DNA of 64,000 bases. Source: Chrysopilus asiliformis. Taxonomy: Eukaryota > Arthropoda > Insecta > Diptera > Rhagionidae. This document shows positions 34,987 through 46,329 of this stretch, in pieces. Each line of letters opens with the position of its first letter. Position 1 is the first letter of the stretch. The DNA lies in the NCBI GenBank assembly GCA_964034945.1, contig OZ035960.1, positions 113,371,324 to 113,435,323 on the forward strand, read 5' to 3'. A program made the position numbers and the translations under genes. The notes beneath the pieces are model-generated. The model was not told where the DNA came from. It worked only from the letters and a program-made list of their open reading frames with translations, and did not search any database.

Positions 34987-35488
34987 TCATACTACTTAAT
35001 ATATAAAAATGAGTTGGTGTCTGTCTGTTTGTCTGTCTGCCTGTTCCTCTTTCACGCAAAAACGGCTGAGCCGATTGACTTGAAATTTGGCATGAGTGTC
35101 TGTGGTAGTTCTGGTTCCATAGGCATACGGAAAAGTAGCGCGAGGGGTGGGGGGAGTAAGGGGAGGTGGTAAAGTGATTTCGAAATTTAGTTTTCCCTCT
35201 ATGTTACTCTTTCGCGGGGAAACTACTGAACCGATTGGCCTGAAATTTGGCATAGATGTTCGTCGGGGCTCCAGCCTCAACATAGACCCATTAAAAAGTA
35301 GCCCGAGAGGTGGGGGGAGTAAGGGGAGGGGGTAAAGTGATCTCGAAACTTAGCTCTTCCTCTATGTTACCCTTTCGCGAGGAAACTACCGAGCCGATTG
35401 GCCTGAAGTTTAGCTCCAACATAGACTCATAATAAAAAAATAAAAATTTGAAAAAACTTAACCCGGCAACGACGGGTATGCAAGCTAG
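34987..35488 (+). mobile_element. Non-autonomous Helitron, family C copy 3
   Basis: 502 bp. It starts TCATACTACTTAATATATAA after an A, has the CTGT tract at 35018-35043 and CCGATTGACTTGAAATTTGG, and ends with the ACCCG/CGGGT hairpin, ATGCAAG and CTAG, followed by T. The middle holds a repeated segment: GAAACTAC-GAACCGATTGGCCTGAA occurs twice, so it is longer than copies 2 and 4. Confidence 0.87.
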
Positions 35489-36394
35489 TAAGTCATATTA
35501 ATGCAGTCTTACTAATTTTGTCCAAATTATAACGCAGTATATGTAAGGAAACTACTCCATATGAATTAAATTCTTTTAAAAACCAATCGTTTTCTGTTGA
35601 AAATATTTATATAAACACAAGACGGTTTTCTGCGTCTGGCAAAATTATTTTCTTTTCTAAAATTTGCTACTGAGACTGAATAAACGCGACGACCTACCAA
35701 ATCGCAAACTGTGGAACACTGAACAACGCAATGACATTGACCTCAAAATTTTTAGTATGCTTTTTTTTCTTCGATGAGAATCAGATATTCAACTGATCTT
35801 AAGTAATGTTGAACTCATTAAATGCGGAATAACTTAAGTATTCAGAGATAAAAAAAAGGCATGTTTGACTTGCTACAGCCCAGTTTGAAAGGTTTTTTAA
35901 GAAAATGCCAAGCGGTTTTGTTTACGGTGTGAGTGAGTGAAGGTTAAGTATTTTTTTTTCTGCCGTAGGCTATTTGGTGTAAAGTTCGTATTTCGTTCAT
36001 TTTTTCAATATCTTATTTGTGTGAGAGGAAATCAAGTTTAATATATATTCTTATATAAAACTAAGGTCATGTCAATGATCGCTTCCATTGACTGTAATGT
36101 TTGTTTAAAAAATCGATTGATTTATTTTTGACAGAAATAGTGTTGGCGTTAAATAAAATAATTATTTTTCAATATTTTTTTATTTTAACACAAGAAACCT
36201 TTAAGTTAAATCTTTGCTGGTTACCTCAAATAAAGTTTTAAAAGCAAAACGATTCTAGTATACGATTTGGGGGGGGGGGGTTTTGATTGGCACAAAAGAA
36301 TTCCAACTATATTTTAGGAAAAGTTCCTTTTTCAAAACCCTTACTCTTGAGCCGTAAATTTTTAAAAAACTCCGACTACGGGCAAAAAACAAAA
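35489..36394. other. No recognised feature; G11 run near 36270
   Basis: AT-rich DNA with a run of about 11 G at 36269-36279. Confidence 0.4.
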
Positions 36395-36518
36395 ATGCTA
36401 GTATCAGACATTGCTACTTTTACTGCGCAGCACGAGCAAACACTGAACTAAATATATGACAGCCACTGCACAATTTTGGTTCATGCTGCGCAGTAAAAAG
36501 ATCCTCTGATACCATCAT
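36395..36518. repeat. Small inverted-repeat element
   Basis: The left arm ATGCTAGTATCAGA and inner CTTTTACTGCGCAGCA match the reversed right arm ATGATGGTATCAGA and CTTTTTACTGCGCAGCA. A 124-bp MITE or MITE remnant; a target duplication was not resolved. Confidence 0.65.
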
Positions 36519-38469
36519 AACTCCGCGACTCCGATTCCACACCCCTGCTTTTTTTACAAAAAAAATCAACACATAGTATTAGTCTATGCTGTTTTTCAAA
36601 ATGTCCCCCGCCCCCTTTTTAATCCCTCTCCAGACATCTCTTGAACCCCTGAACGGATTTAGATCCGGTTTTCACTAGTAACCAGGCCATCTTAAAAGGA
36701 AATTTTTCGTCCCCTAAAATCAAGGCCAACAAATTGTTTCTTGGGCGGGCAGCTTACATAACTTTATGGTGGTAACAGCCTAAATTGGACAAGTAAGCGC
36801 AAGGCTCTATTGAGGTACTCTGGTACTCTACCCATAACTAAATGAAAACTTCGAGGACATAACTGTCATTTTATAAGAAATCTCACTGTGTTTAATAATA
36901 GAAAATATTTGTGAGTGCCACAAATAACAGGAATTTTTCCAAAAAATTTCAGGAAAATTTATCCGAGTGCAAAATTTACCCAAGTTTAAGATTTTCACAT
37001 AATGCCACATATTTTCACCAATTCATATTTCGTTGAACTTATTTGCAATTCATGTAAGTATCTAATATTCAACAGGGTCTTAAAAAATTCCCCCAAAATG
37101 AAATCCTAATGCAAAATGTCTTCTTTTCTTTTCGTAAGCATTTTTATGAAAATCTCCGATAAGAACCAGAAGCCAAGAGAACCGATAGAGCCTGTCAACT
37201 GCCAAAATGTACCAAGAAATATTTTCCTCAAAAAATATACTTCAATTTCTTTTTCAATTCCACATTATGCAACATTCATACATACGTCCACCCATTAAAG
37301 CTGCTAAAAAAAACTCGTCTGTCTGGGGAAATTCCGAAAAAAGAACTTGAAAACAGAAAAAATATTCGTCTTTTGATGTCAGCTAAAGAAATGTTAAACA
37401 TCGTCTACAGTTACCTAAATGTATGATTCTCTATAAAAACTTATCGCTTAAATCAAGCCTCCTATGTTTTGCCAATACGACATAGCAAAATCTCTGCACA
37501 TAAATGGCAGACACACACAAACTTATGCAAGGACGAAAAAAAACTACTACTACTATGCTATTTGTGACTGAAAAAATTTGTAACTGAACAGTCAGACTTT
37601 TCACCCCCGTTTCTGACTCGAAGACTTTTTTGCACGTTTCGGGTCGAGTTTTCCACACTTTATGGCACTACTTTAAGGTTTTCCTAAGTACGATAAAGAG
37701 TTGCCAATACCAGAACAACCAACCAACGTTAATATAAATACAATAGTTTAAGAGAGGCTGCGAAAAAAAAACTAACATTCAAATCCGGGTACAAACCGGC
37801 GGCATACGGTGTAGGCGAACAGATGCTAAAGTAAAAATTTTCCGCCCCAATTGTTGTACTTTTGCTACTACTAAAATATCTGAAATGTTTTCTGGGTTTG
37901 TAGTTGCGCCTTAGTTTCATTGCATTTGAATGATTCTATAATATAAAAAGCAGCCCACCTATAACATACATCATGGAAAACAAGCTCCCAGCGCAACGGC
38001 CTGAGACATGTTTGGGAAATTTGTGAAAAATGAATCTCTGGAGAAAAACAATTAGTGGAAGATGTGATCCAAAACGAACATAATATGGAGTGTGGAGACT
38101 GTATATAAGTTTCTGCAGAAAAATAATTAATTTTGTTTAAATACAAATATCCCGAAAATTAAAGAGATATTAGGGTGGAACGGAAATTGTGACGGTTTTT
38201 TTATTCATTGGAAAGTACTAATAAGTGTGAAAATAAATCATCCCCATTACCCCGTTCCCCTTTTTCGAATAGTAACTTAACTTACGATATTCTACAATAT
38301 TGAATTTTCAATTCACTAAAAAAAACCTCGTTAACTGTTTTGAGATGTTAAGGATTCACAATTGCAGATTGAACAATTCTCTTTCAAAATCAGCAAAAAA
38401 TAACTAAAATTCTTATCAATATTAACGTTTTATCGCGCTTAAGAAAACGTCAGAATTTTGACAGTTCCA
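36519..38469. other. No recognised feature
   Basis: AT-rich unique DNA. A worn form of the shared block (CTTGAACCCCTGAACGGATT) sits at 36641. Frames at 37431-38146 overlap one another and have no recognisable domain. Confidence 0.4.
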
Positions 38470-38660
38470 GAGAGTTACGATAGTCTCGAGAGAGTTACGA
38501 TAGTCTCGAGAGAGTTACGATAGTCTCGAGAGAGTTACGATAGTCTCGAGAGAGTTACGATAGTCTCGAGAGAGTTACGATAGTCTCGAGAGAGTTACGA
38601 TAGTCTCGAGAGATTTACGATAGTCTCGAGAGAGTTACGATAGTCTCGAGAGAGTTACGG
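38470..38660. repeat. 20-bp minisatellite, 9-10 units
   Basis: Unit GAGAGTTACGATAGTCTCGA repeated head to tail. Only one internal unit varies (GATTTACG near 38612), and the last unit diverges (TTACGGTGGCG). Each unit contains CTCGAGAG, so the array carries a CTCGAG palindrome every 20 bp. Confidence 0.95.
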
Positions 38661-38944
38661 TGGCGTCGATATATACCTGACTTGTTACTGTTTCACAAAA
38701 AAACTGTAAAAAATAAGACCACAAAACAATTTTTCGTGTTGGAAAATCTGTAAAAAAAACAATCTGCATTCACCTCTTTGCCCTTCAGAAAGAATTATTA
38801 TCATACCCGGAGTGATGCCAAGTAAAATTGTACTAAATCAATCCCTTTTATTTTTTTCAACTCGACACTTAGTAAAAATGCTGCATTATGTGAATATACT
38901 AGCTGTGATTTTAAGATAATTTTACTCAATGACGATTTATTGCT
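38661..38944. other. No recognised feature
   Basis: AT-rich spacer. Confidence 0.4.
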
Positions 38945-39321
38945 GTTAAACCATAGTTTAACTAGTTAGGAAACGTAGGGCTTTTTACGTGTACCTACGT
39001 TGGAGTAAAGATAACCGATATACTCTGGACGCGGTTTTTCTTTCTTTCCTATGCGTAAATTACCAACAAAACACAACACATGTAAAACCTAGCCATATTT
39101 TCATACACCACCAACACATGCAATCTCCCGCTGTCGGAAAATTGCATGTGTTGGTGGTGTATGAAAATATGGCTAGGTTTTACATGTGTTGTGTTTTGTT
39201 GGTAATTTACGCATAGGAAAGAAAGAAAAACCGCGTCCAGAGTATATCGGTTATCTTTACTCCAACGTAGGTACACGTAAAAAGCCCTACGTTTCCTAAC
39301 TAGTATAAACTATGGTTAAAC
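38945..39321. mobile_element. Long palindromic (fold-back) element
   Basis: Two ~179-bp arms around an 18-base centre (39124-39141). The arms look perfectly complementary over roughly 160 bp; only the outermost part has a small indel (TAGTTTAACTAGT against ACTAGTATAAACTA). The outer edges read GTTAAACCATAG. The same 75-residue translation occurs on both strands, which confirms the symmetry. No coding role is supported. Probably a fold-back MITE; a recent inverted duplication is an alternative. Confidence 0.9.
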
Positions 39322-39670
39322 CCTCGAGGCGCTCTTTTTCAATTGTCTTTAAAATGACACTAAAGCAAATTTCAGCGATGAACAAAATTACCGAGTTTTT
39401 CTTTCATGCTTTCCTGAGATTTATTGCACTCGTTTTAGGGAGATTGCAATCTTTGCCCGAATATGAAAAAAAACGATAAATTCCAAAAACTTTCTTTGTT
39501 ATTAGTTGATAGATATGTCGTTAATTTAGGTGATCGAATCTGCAGTAGAGCCAAATTTCAACAAAAACTTATATGTTGGAAAATTCAGGACCTGTCATCG
39601 ATTTATTCTGAATCTCACAGCCTTTTAATATTTTTATTTCCATAAATAATTGGATATGTTTATGATACGA
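39322..39670. other. No recognised feature
   Basis: AT-rich spacer. Confidence 0.4.
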
Positions 39671-40000
39671 GCGTTTCGGATTTAGGTTTTTGGTCCGGTC
39701 GGTTTACTTCATATCGTCGCCTGAGAATTTAAGTGTCGTATGTAGTTTTTTTCCAGTTTTGAATTGGGATAAGTTTCTGAGTTTTTTAAAGCTGCTTTTA
39801 AATTTGGTGCAATTCATTTTTAATTTCTTTAAAGACAAATGCTAATTCTGTATTCGATTTAAATTTGAAAAAAATCGGTCCGCTGGAAAAAGAGTTATGA
39901 TACTTTAAACTCAATTCACTCAAAACCAACGAAAGTTACATACGACATTTAAATTCTCAGCCGACGATATATCGAAGTCATATATCAGAAACACGTAGCT
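39671..40000. mobile_element. Putative fold-back MITE
   Basis: CATATCGTCGCCTGAGAATT at 39710 and, inverted, AATTCTCAGCCGACGATATA at 39953 lie in arms of about 55 bp, continuing as TGTCGTATGTA/TACATACGACA. The outer edges are weak, so the boundaries are approximate. Confidence 0.55.
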
Positions 40001-40084
40001 CATCTTCAAAGATTTTTCAATAAAATTAAAGTTATGTTTATTTTGGATCTGTAAAAAGAACACTTTGATGTATAATGCCATCTC

Positions 40085-40539
40085 TTGCCGAATGCAGGCA
40101 AATCACAGCCATGGTTGCCAGATTGGGCACTTTTTTTATACATTGAATTACATTTTTTAATTTATCCGGTAAAAATTTCGTGTACATATTTTATATCGCA
40201 AACCAAAAGTCCAGGGCACCAATCATGTAGTCCGACGCGTCTCTGTCTTTCGACTTCGACGCAGCTTTTAACTCTTGACTTCGCCATATCTGCAGCTTGA
40301 AATTTCGAGGAATTGTCACTATGAAACGAAACGTGATTCCGACTGTCAATCCAGGAAATATGAAGCTGCTGATATGGCAAAGTCAAGATTTAAAAGCTGC
40401 GTCGAAGTCGAAAGACAGAGACGCGTCGGAATACATGATTGCTGCCCGGTTTACGATATAAAATAGCAGGGAAAATAAAATCATTTCACACAAAACAAAA
40501 CGCCCAACCTGATGATTGTGATTCGCCTGCATTCGGCAA
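40085..40539. mobile_element. TIR element interrupted by D copy 4
   Basis: The left end TTGCCGAATGCAGGCAAATC and reversed right end TTGCCGAATGCAGGCGAATC are inverted repeats, and TTGGGC follows in both. Inner sequences TTTTATATCGCAAACC and GGTTTACGATATAAAA are also inverted. Without the D element it is about 220 bp. A target duplication was not resolved. Confidence 0.75.
40215..40446. mobile_element. Palindromic MITE family D, copy 4
   Basis: 232 bp. Left flank CAG (40212-40214), right flank CGG (40447-40449); the one mismatch and the changed right end GCTGCC suggest later point mutation. It is nested in the middle of another inverted-repeat element. Confidence 0.88.
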
Positions 40540-40567
40540 AAGTGTGTAGCCGGCACAAGACGTTGTA

Positions 40568-41486
40568 AAGGGTGATTTTTTTAGACGTGTGGTTTTCAAT
40601 CTGGCACTACTTTTTTGGGAGTTGGTCTTTTTGACAGTTGTCACTTGATTTATGCTCAGTTTGGTTTGCCATTTCGTGAAACGACCATCAAGCGCGTCGC
40701 ACGTTCGGTGAATGGGCCCAAAACGAGATGGCCGGCGATCCCGATTTTCACAAGAAAATTTTGTTCAGCGATGAAGCTCACTTTTGGTTGAAGGGGTACG
40801 TCAATAAGCAAAATTGTCGCATTTGGAGGGATGGTAATCCACAAGCCATTCTTCAGACGCCGTTACATCCTCAAAAAGTCACTGTTTGGTGTGCTCTATC
40901 GGCAGGGGGAATCATTGGTCCATATTTCTTCAAAAATGAAGCCGGCCATAATGTTACAGTCAATGGGGAACGCTATAGAGCCATGATTAATGACTTTTTC
41001 GTGCCTGAATTGAAGGATGTTGATGTGGACGACCTTTGGTTCCAACAAGACGGCGCTACATGCCATACAGCCAACGAAACAATCAATTTATTGAAGGAAA
41101 CTTTTGGTGAGCGCATTATCTCGCGTCGTGAGCCTGTGGCGTGGCCTCCAAGATCGTGCGATTTAACACCGCTGGACTATTTTTTGTGGGGTTATGTGAA
41201 GTCGCTTGTCTACGCAGATAAGCCCGAGACGATTGACGCTTTGGAAGAGAATATTCGGCGCGTTATTGCTGACATACGGCCCCAATTGCTGCAAAAAGTG
41301 GTCGCAAATTGGGCCTCTCGGCTGGAATTTATTCGAGCCAGCCGCGGCGGCCACTTGCCCGAAATCATTTTTAAAACATAATGGCAAACCCTTATCTTTA
41401 TAAAAAGCTAAACTCTTGGCCATAACATTAAATTATATGCGTTTTGTTTCTTCTTGAAAACCACACGTCTAAAAAAAAACAACCTT
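40568..41486 (+). mobile_element. rosa-type (DD41D) mariner, 5'-deleted
   Basis: 919 bp with TA duplications (40566-40567, 41487-41488) and inverted repeats starting AAGGGTGATTT on the left and AAGGTTGTTTT on the right, joined by TTTTTTAGACGTGTGGTTTT in both. It carries the C-terminal two thirds of a transposase. Full-length relatives are about 1.3 kb, so some 400 bp including the DNA-binding region is deleted. Confidence 0.9.
40680..41381 (+). pseudogene. rosa-type mariner transposase, N-terminally truncated
   Basis: The frame is open from 40680 (after TGA) and its first ATG is at 40728, giving 217 residues from that ATG. Relative to it the catalytic residues are D15 (ILFSDEAHFWL), D108 (LWFQQDGATCHTA) and D150 (SCDLTPLDYFLWG), with 41 residues between the second and third, the DD41D spacing of rosa mariners. 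The C-terminus (LEENIRRVIADIRPQLLQKV) is complete. The paired helix-turn-helix region that recognises the inverted repeats is missing, so it cannot bind its own ends. No stop or shift occurs in the remaining part. Confidence 0.9.
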
Positions 41487-41488
41487 TA

Positions 41489-43112
41489 TTTGGATTAAAA
41501 AACCTGTAACTTTTTTAAAGAAATTTAGTTAGGGATTTCTACTCCTTCTTTTTGTTTGGAAATTTAAAAACAATTAGTCGCCCGTCATTCAAAACTCCAG
41601 AAAACATTAAAAGAGTCATTTGAGTCCCATTGGTAGTTTTAATAAGTGCAAATCAAATAATTCCTAAGTTGTTTTTTAAAAAAAAAAAACTAACCCTCAC
41701 TGTGATAATTTGCTAATTCTGTAAAACTCAATCATTACCTCTAATTTAAGTCCACAAATTCTACTTCAGTTCATGGTAACCCCATGAGATTTTCACAACT
41801 GAAGCACAAGTTTTATGACCACTCCTAATAGTGTATTTTTCCCTCGGTTTCTTTAGTAAAACAAAAACAGCAATAAGATTTCACGGTTTATCCTGACACG
41901 TATACGACTGTCGCCATTTTGCACGCAATCTTTTTAATTAGTTCGTTACTTTGAAAATTTGGCCATAAAGTGAGATACCAACGTGAATTTTATAAACAGT
42001 TCCCCCCGGAATGTCGCTATTTTATACTTCATTTTATAGGATCAAAAAAGGAACTTTGATGATACTCCAAATTCCAGTCTTAGACTTATCTTCTGGTATG
42101 CATTTATTTTTGAATACTAACACGAATTACTTTAACTTGTTTTTTATAAAATGTTTAATGTTGGAATTAAGAAAGAGTTTTTAATTCCTGACCAAATTCA
42201 GTTTTACAGAAAAATGATTGTAGATAAAACATAAATTTCAGTCAGTTTCACTAATTTATTTAAAAAATATTTATAATTATCTAAGGGCTTTTTCTTTTTT
42301 TTCGGCTTACCTGGTTGATGTTAGGCAGGCAAACGCTTTAATTGGTGTCTGAAATCTGAAACAACGAAAAACGTACTGCTGAGTTTATCGAGCAGAGAAT
42401 CTTAATTTATTTTTGACAGATATTCAACATCACTACGTCATTATTTCACACAAACTTTATCCATCATTGACACAATTGGCACTTAATTTGGTTTTTAATG
42501 GGATTTTTGACACCAAAATCAAATAAAAATCTTTAGCCAATTTTTTGTTACAAATTTTGTTATGTGTGTATGTAATGATGTAATAAAATGCCTTCATCTG
42601 TCAATAGATAATAACGCGAAAGTTTTGCATTTTTAGTTAAATTGTTAACTGATTAGGAGGAAGAGGTTAAGAAAGTTAGAAAATGAATAGTTACAGACAC
42701 ACACACATTTGAAAATAAATTTTTTACACATTGATTAAACAAATGCCGGAAAAAATAATCGATTTAGTTATAAAAAGTTTTTAGAAGCAATGATTGAGGT
42801 ATGACAGGTTAAAAAAAGCAAAAATATATCCTAATTATTTGTAGCTACGAAAACAATTCTAATTTAATTCGTTCACATGCCAAAGAAAAAATATTCTACA
42901 ACTAATCGCGGGCCATCTAAAATGTTTTACCTAAAATGTTTTTGCTTGAAAGAATATTTCCATTTTTTTAGAAATTCTAACACTAGATTCGTGGTGATCG
43001 CCGATCCCGAATCTCCAGAGATTTAGACTACCGAAGCCATTTTTTCGCGTCACCCACATTTAAATTTGAAAAATCCCGCGACGGATAATTCTTTAAGCCT
43101 CAACCACAATTA
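41489..43112. other. No recognised feature
   Basis: AT-rich unique DNA without credible gene or repeat boundary. Confidence 0.4.
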
Positions 43113-43286
43113 CGCGTTCGTGCGTGCGGCACCCACGCGGTGAAGGTAAAAACTACGCATTTATATGAGTAAATGTATAATTGCCCGTTGCCGCGTCGCT
43201 GCCGCGTAGAGTAGGCTCAGTCTCTACTTTTAGACGCGGTGACAACTACTAGATGCCAAAACAAGATCATGCCGCACGCACGGACG
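43113..43286. mobile_element. GC-richer MITE with TGCGTGCGGCA ends
   Basis: The left end contains CGTTCGTGCGTGCGGCA and the reversed right end CGTCCGTGCGTGCGGCA. TA is present on both sides (43111-43112, 43287-43288), with a 2-bp difference between the two tips. Inner GCGTTGCCGCGT-type motifs repeat. Much richer in CG than its surroundings. Confidence 0.6.
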
Positions 43287-43600
43287 TATGTTTCTGGTTC
43301 TACCTTTAAACGAAAGCGCCAAACAAAGGGTTATTTCGTCGACTATAGCGACATCTGGGAAATATCAAACCTTTTATGATTTCATTTCTTTGCTAATTAG
43401 TTAAGAAAATAGCAGATTAAATCAGATTTGTATATCGCATTTTTTTCTTGAATATACGATAATTGTTAAATTCTAAATCGAGCTAAAACTTCACCAGAAG
43501 GGTTCTATAGTATCTTATCTTTCAGATACGGAATTTTGAATTTTAGCTTGCGGAGTTTCTTTTCAAGAATTTCGCCTGCGATTCATTTTTCGACCACAGT
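43287..43600. other. No recognised feature
   Basis: AT-rich spacer. Confidence 0.4.
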
Positions 43601-43684
43601 TATAAAAGGGAGCCACCGATCCTTTTGTAATTCTAAATTTCAAAAACGAGGGTCGCCAGAGAAAATATGCTGGGGACCACTGGT
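43601..43684 (-). mobile_element. Possible hAT-like end
   Basis: The minus strand reads CCAGTGGTCCCCAGCAT, followed by TCTGGCGACCC, like many hAT termini. No partner end found. Confidence 0.4.
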
Positions 43685-43879
43685 CTAAGGCATTGATCTA
43701 AAAAAAATTTAGATTCGATTATGTGTTAGAGGTCGATAAATGATATGTTTGCCTTACAAAGATTTACATGCGGCGCATTTTTCGAATGAAAAATCGTTTA
43801 CGGTGTATTTAATTCAAATAATTTGGGTTGAGAAACCTGTTTCCGTTTTTTTTAACTGACTAAAAGTACGCCCGTAACG

Positions 43880-43995
43880 CATTTCGCGATTATCGTATGA
43901 AGTTTTGTCACACTGTCACACTGCCGTTGACCCCTCCCCCTCACCGCCTTGACCCAGTCAAAAATGCGACGTATTTTACGGACAGCCTCTAATCA
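43880..43995. mobile_element. Family F fragment, copy 4
   Basis: GTCACACTGTCACACTGCCG, C-rich sequence and GCGACGTATTTTACGGACAG match the right half of family F. The left end is lost. Confidence 0.5.
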
Positions 43996-44101
43996 CAAAT
44001 TCTGCAGCCCCAAATCGCATATTTTGAAAACTGAACACTTGTAATATATTTCAACGAAACTAAATCTAATTTACCTGCAAAGAAAATATTCCTGTGTATT
44101 T

Positions 44102-44362
44102 GACTGTGTTTACATTAGGACTCACTTTGAGGCGGCACGTCATTGGTGATGGTGAGGGACGAAGTGGGGAGGGAAACCAAAAAGAGCGAACGAAGTTTAG
44201 ATTCACTTAAAATTATCGGTCGCAAACCGGTTTTTGAGTCTGGTCGTTGAAACCTGTCGTTTAGTTTTGTTGATTAAACCGGTTTAGTGAATCCAGATAA
44301 AGCGAACCGTGTGCACACGGCAGAAAAATGACTCAAAGTGAGTCCTAATGTAAACACAGTCT
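44102..44362. mobile_element. MITE family I, copy 1
   Basis: 261 bp with inverted repeats GACTGTGTTTACATTAGGAC and continuing TCACTTTGAG. The interior includes GTGTGCACACGG and AACCGGTTTTTGAGTCTGGT. No target duplication could be recognised. A second copy in the opposite orientation lies at 50468-50737. Confidence 0.85.
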
Positions 44363-46096
44363 TTTATAACTCGTAAAGAGTTTTTCTTCAAAACGAAACC
44401 AATTTGAAAGCAAGATTAGTTTCTTTGTAAGTAAATATGTAAGATTTATATTTACCTCGAATTTATTTAAAAGTATGTATATTTTCGCAGATTAAGAAAG
44501 TTTGTGACTGTTTAATTCACTACTACAGCAATTCTTGAACTCGTTTGCTCTAAAAACTGCTCCTTTACTAAAAACGAATGTTATATTTTGTATTTTAGGT
44601 AAACTCGTATTTATATTTGATATCTATTTCAAGAACAGGTAAAATTTCGCTCTCTCAGAATCCAATTAAAAAGTGGAAAAAAAGTGGACGAACTTATCTT
44701 TGACGCTATCAGCACTTTACCATTTAAGGGATTTTTTTTGCTCTGTACAAAAATTACCATTAAGTTTTAACATCGTTTCTTGTTCAGTGCCGTGAGACAT
44801 TTTACTGTTCTCCAAATTCCCCCGATTAAAGCGCAACTTTCAAATTTCATTGCTTTTAATATATACTTTTTCTTCCTTTTTGCGGGCCACATTGTTAAAA
44901 ACACTGACCGTTATTATTAGATAACTTTTCAATGTTTCATGGTATGTAACTTATTTCGGGCGAAATTTCCACCACGGAAAAGTCAAAATAACCGACAATA
45001 TTTTGGGAAAGATATGAAGAAAAATACCGAATGAAACCTGATAGAGAACCGGCAGCAAAATTGGTCCATTTTCCTGTGTTGAAGAATCATGTTGTGGCTG
45101 GATTTTATCGATTTTCCTATTTTCTCATATCTTTCACGACTATTGCATCTGTTCCTGCTTCCTATCAACTTTCCGGAACTCTCTAGCAGATAAAGCTCTG
45201 CCAAACATCCAACCAACCACTCGCCCCTGAGATTTGTTTTTATTTTCTCTACTATATTTGTTTTGTTCGTATAAAAACTATTTTTTCCCAACTGAAAATA
45301 CGACCAAGTCCTTTTTTACGATCTCTAGATAACAAACTAGACGAGGAGTAGTTATTATAGCGAAATAACACATAGGTAGATAGGATATCCACCTTTGTTA
45401 GGCGAGATGCCTTTTGTTGGTGCCGATTTGCCTCTAAAGGAGTTTTGGATTCGTCCTGATTTTTCTATAGCAACATCCTTATTAGCTCTTTCTGTATATT
45501 ATCCTTCTTATCGACAGATACGAAACATGTATTGAAATTCCAGTTGCATTTGTTTCCATTTTCGCAATTTAGAGCAAATATAGCAGAACAATCTACCACA
45601 GACAGGATGAGATATTGAAAAATAGTGTCATGTATTTTAATAACGATACGCTTTGATGATTGAAAAAGTTTGATTTTCTATCCTAATCACTCACTTTGCT
45701 TGAAAACATGTACTCGCATATCCCTGTTGCTTATAAAATGCCGGAATGGCAAACGAAAAAAAAATCGTCACGTTATACATTCCGCTATATAACGAAATTC
45801 AAATTTTGTTTCATTACGTAACGATAAAAAATTTAATTTCGTTAGGTTATAACCGAAAATTTAAAAAAAAAATCCACATTAATAAAAGTTTATTTATCAC
45901 AAAATACTTCAGTTCAGTTTCCATAAAAATAAATTCCATAAAAATAATAAAACAATAAAAATTAAAAATTTTCCAAAAAGAAAATATAAAAAAAAAAGAA
46001 AATACAAAAAAAAACCAAAATAGTGATTCTTAAGTTTAAAAAAATCAAAATAAAATTTAAAAGAAAAAAAAACTTACAAAGGTTTTGTTCATTTAA
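44363..46096. other. No recognised feature
   Basis: AT-rich DNA becoming extremely A-rich at 45950-46090. The frame at 44983-45291 has no recognisable domain. Confidence 0.4.
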
Positions 46097-46329
46097 AAAA
46101 ATATCAGTTGTGATCAACACAAAACTTTCCTTTGCAATATTTAGTTTCGGAAAAAATATGTAAAAGATATTTTTTTCAAATATCTCGAGAACCGTTACAG
46201 ATACGTAAAAACCGTTGAAGGCAAAAATGCAAATGAATTTGGATATATAGATTTTTTCATAAAAGCGCATAGTTTTCGAGAAATTTTCAAAAACCTTAAT
46301 TTTTTCAAATATTTTGAGAACCATTAATG

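Noticed and set aside
38989..39276. Identical 75-residue proteins on both strands
   Set aside because: Produced by the perfect palindrome; not evidence of a gene.
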